This document shows, piece by piece, positions 62,391 to 64,000 of a DNA stretch of 64,000 nucleotides; positions within the stretch are counted from its first letter, which is position 1; every line of letters starts with the position of its first letter. The notes below the pieces were generated by a model, which saw nothing but the letters and a program-made list of their open reading frames with translations, ran no database searches and was not told the origin of the DNA. The position numbers and the translations under genes are program-made. Source of the stretch: Sphingobacterium detergens (GTDB lineage Bacteria > Bacteroidota > Bacteroidia > Sphingobacteriales > Sphingobacteriaceae); the NCBI RefSeq assembly GCF_003610355.1, contig NZ_RAPY01000008.1, positions 124,001 through 188,000 on the forward strand. The letters are read 5' to 3'.

Positions 62391-64000
62391 CTATTCAATC
62401 TCGACCTTCAATCCTTCTTGCCAATCTTTTAGCTCCCCGGTATAATATAAATAGCCCGAAGATGCGGCACCTTGGTATCTCCCTGGCACTTGGGCTTTTA
62501 AATCTATAGACAGTTCTTTCGTTTCATTTGCATCAATCCCACGCCAATAAAAAACCAAGTAATTTTCAAAAATTTCATAGTAGTCTACGAAGCCTTTCTC
62601 CATTAAATCCCTTAATTGTTGAGGCTCGGGAGTTAATCCTCCTGGGATACCGACCTTCGCTAATGGCATTGCCTGTGCCCTACCCCGCTTATTGTTTAAC
62701 CGCACCTTGAGTACCGTATTGTCACCCAGACGAACACGATTACTGGATAAAGATGTTGACAGATCCAGTGTCCTATCTTTTGCACTTGGCGGTTCCAGTG
62801 TCAAATAATTAAATCGGTAGGAAGCCACCGCATAATCTAAATTTTCCAGGCGCAAAGAGATTTTATGCTTTCCGGCAGGCAGCTCCAGCGAAAACAATTT
62901 GCTCAGGGAGTCCGCTTGGAGTGTAGTATCGCGGAGCAGAATTTCACCGTCCACCCACAATTCAATTTTCTTCCCCTTTTTCGTCTTCATATCCTGATCA
63001 AACAGTTGATAATATCCTATTGCAGCTTTCAGGGCGAGCCCTGTTGCTTGCGTTGAGCCATAATAACCTTTGTCCGCAAATTTAACAAGTGCCTCCATAC
63101 ACAAGGTCAACTCGTTGGATGGCTTTTTATCCAATTGGAAAACAAGTGCGATCCAGGCCAGCGTTTCATTGCGCAATGACCGTCCATCCGAATTTGTGAT
63201 ACTCCCTTCTACTAGCTCCTTTTTACCTTCAACGACCAATGGGAGCAGCTCTTTTAATTGCAATTTCAGGCTCTCCAATTGCTCCAATTTATTGAGGTTA
63301 CTTGCTGTAAGCGCAACGAGGGCCATACGATAAGGATCTTTTGACCGCAAGACCTCCTGATAAGCCTTTTGAAATTCGTTCTCAATTTCCTCCCTTAGCC
63401 CCGCAACGCTCAAAGCATAAGTGATATAAGCATTATTTATCAACTCACGATTCCCGGAAAAAGCATACCGTCCTTTAGCCTGATGGTATCCACCTCGACC
63501 ATCCTTTTTCGATAAAAGCCAATTTTTGGTTCGTTCGATCATCTTTTGATCCACAGCAATAAACGGCTTCATTTCGATAAATTCAATTAAACCAAAAGCT
63601 GAAAGGACCTCATGCGCGGGCGGTTTGCCGTACCAATCAAAGCCCCCACCTTTAATTTCGTAGGCCGCCAATTTTTTATAACCGTTTTCCAAAAACTCTT
63701 TTGTCTTGCGTTGCAAGGATTCATCCGCCCTAATTTGGCGCATAAGAGAAAGTGCGTAAATATTGGGATATACCGAAGAAGATACCTGTTCAAAACAGCC
63801 GTGTGGTTCGCGGACAATACGCTCCAGTCCCTGCGTAATTTGCTTCAAAGGATTAAGGTATAGCTCCACAGAAAGCTGTTGAGAGCCTTTAACTGCATTT
63901 TTTAGTTCAAATTCATGTTCCACGTATTTAGATGTTGAATGTCCGAACGCTACAGGAAAGCCTTTATTGAATAATTTGATATCCTTTATAATCCCCTGGG
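62391..64000 (-). CDS. Alpha-2-macroglobulin-like protein, C-terminal part (5' end outside window)
   Basis: The frame is open to base 64000 without a stop (about 536 residues visible); an internal GTG at 63923 is not the start. It holds the thioester region REPHGCFEQVSSSVYPN (GCxEQ, the Cys and Gln that form the bond), the alpha/alpha toroid with GGGFDWYG and HEVLSAFGLIEF, and a beta-sandwich C-terminus (VPGRYQGAASSGYLYYTGE). Such large periplasmic proteins trap or block proteases, often with a penicillin-binding protein 1C partner. The rest of the gene is beyond the window. Confidence 0.88.
   Translation of the reverse strand, partial: QGIIKDIKLFNKGFPVAFGHSTSKYVEHEFELKNAVKGSQQLSVELYLNPLKQITQGLERIVREPHGCFEQVSSSVYPNIYALSLMRQIRADESLQRKTKEFLENGYKKLAAYEIKGGGFDWYGKPPAHEVLSAFGLIEFIEMKPFIAVDQKMIERTKNWLLSKKDGRGGYHQAKGRYAFSGNRELINNAYITYALSVAGLREEIENEFQKAYQEVLRSKDPYRMALVALTASNLNKLEQLESLKLQLKELLPLVVEGKKELVEGSITNSDGRSLRNETLAWIALVFQLDKKPSNELTLCMEALVKFADKGYYGSTQATGLALKAAIGYYQLFDQDMKTKKGKKIELWVDGEILLRDTTLQADSLSKLFSLELPAGKHKISLRLENLDYAVASYRFNYLTLEPPSAKDRTLDLSTSLSSNRVRLGDNTVLKVRLNNKRGRAQAMPLAKVGIPGGLTPEPQQLRDLMEKGFVDYYEIFENYLVFYWRGIDANETKELSIDLKAQVPGRYQGAASSGYLYYTGELKDWQEGLKVEIE

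Overview
This window looks like the chromosome of a Bacteroidota bacterium, most likely Sphingobacteriaceae (Sphingobacterium-like). Evidence: many lipoproteins with short SC-type lipoboxes, TAnnTTTG -7 promoter elements (upstream of lepA, a CDF transporter, the class I aminotransferase and tmRNA), LytS/LytTR two-component genes, an M3 dipeptidyl carboxypeptidase, and a tmRNA encoding the tag GEENYALAA. The genus is inference.

Left host segment (1-15078): an Rrf2 regulator and its NAD(P)-binding oxidoreductase partner, an APC amino acid permease, a DUF1543 gene, a class A beta-lactamase-like serine hydrolase, a LEA-like lipoprotein, folD, lepA, a CDF cation exporter, an aminotransferase, an M3 peptidase, an IS3-type relic, a small membrane protein and the tmRNA gene. 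Most of these are ordinary housekeeping genes, often separated by clear hairpin terminators.

Integrated element (about 15074-47943, 32.9 kb): it is visibly more AT-rich than its flanks and sits exactly at the 3' end of tmRNA. An 8-bp sequence (CTCCACTT) is present at both ends. The right copy is followed by a strong T-tailed hairpin that would be the displaced original tmRNA terminator. Next to the left end lies a large serine recombinase gene broken by two in-frame stop codons. The left half carries an XRE regulator, a degenerate RND permease, a four-cysteine secreted peptide, a DUF4221 lipoprotein, a CGGC thioredoxin-like lipoprotein, a complete RND adaptor/permease/TolC set and a methyltransferase. 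It then carries a RiPP-like locus (50-aa Thr-rich Cys-free precursor, stand-alone receiver domain, full-length LanB dehydratase, no LanC) and a LytTR/LytS pair. The right half, on the minus strand, carries an astacin-type metalloprotease operon and an operon of three cholesterol-dependent-cytolysin-like (CDCL) lipoproteins (one long, two short), an unknown lipoprotein and an S41 protease.

Five copies of a dyad motif (best form GTCAAAC-N4-GTTTGAC within a longer conserved TATTGG...CGAG context) lie upstream of the XRE/RND operon, the RiPP precursor (two copies), the metalloprotease operon and the CDCL operon. This suggests that peptide production/export and the pore-forming toxin cluster share control. 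The main proposal is that the element is a competition island pairing a RiPP with an antibacterial CDCL toxin system that includes its own candidate proteases and protective lipoprotein.

Right host segment (48173-64000): an AraC-linked oxidoreductase/hydrolase cluster, a DsbD-N-like protein, a second AraC regulator, a GMC oxidoreductase/gluconate-dehydrogenase-subunit-3/TIM-barrel/Gfo-Idh operon for sugar or polyol oxidation, a GH18 chitinase, a DUF5009/HGSNAT-like membrane acyltransferase, a GNAT acetyltransferase, a small secreted protein and the C-terminal part of an alpha-2-macroglobulin-like protein running off the window.
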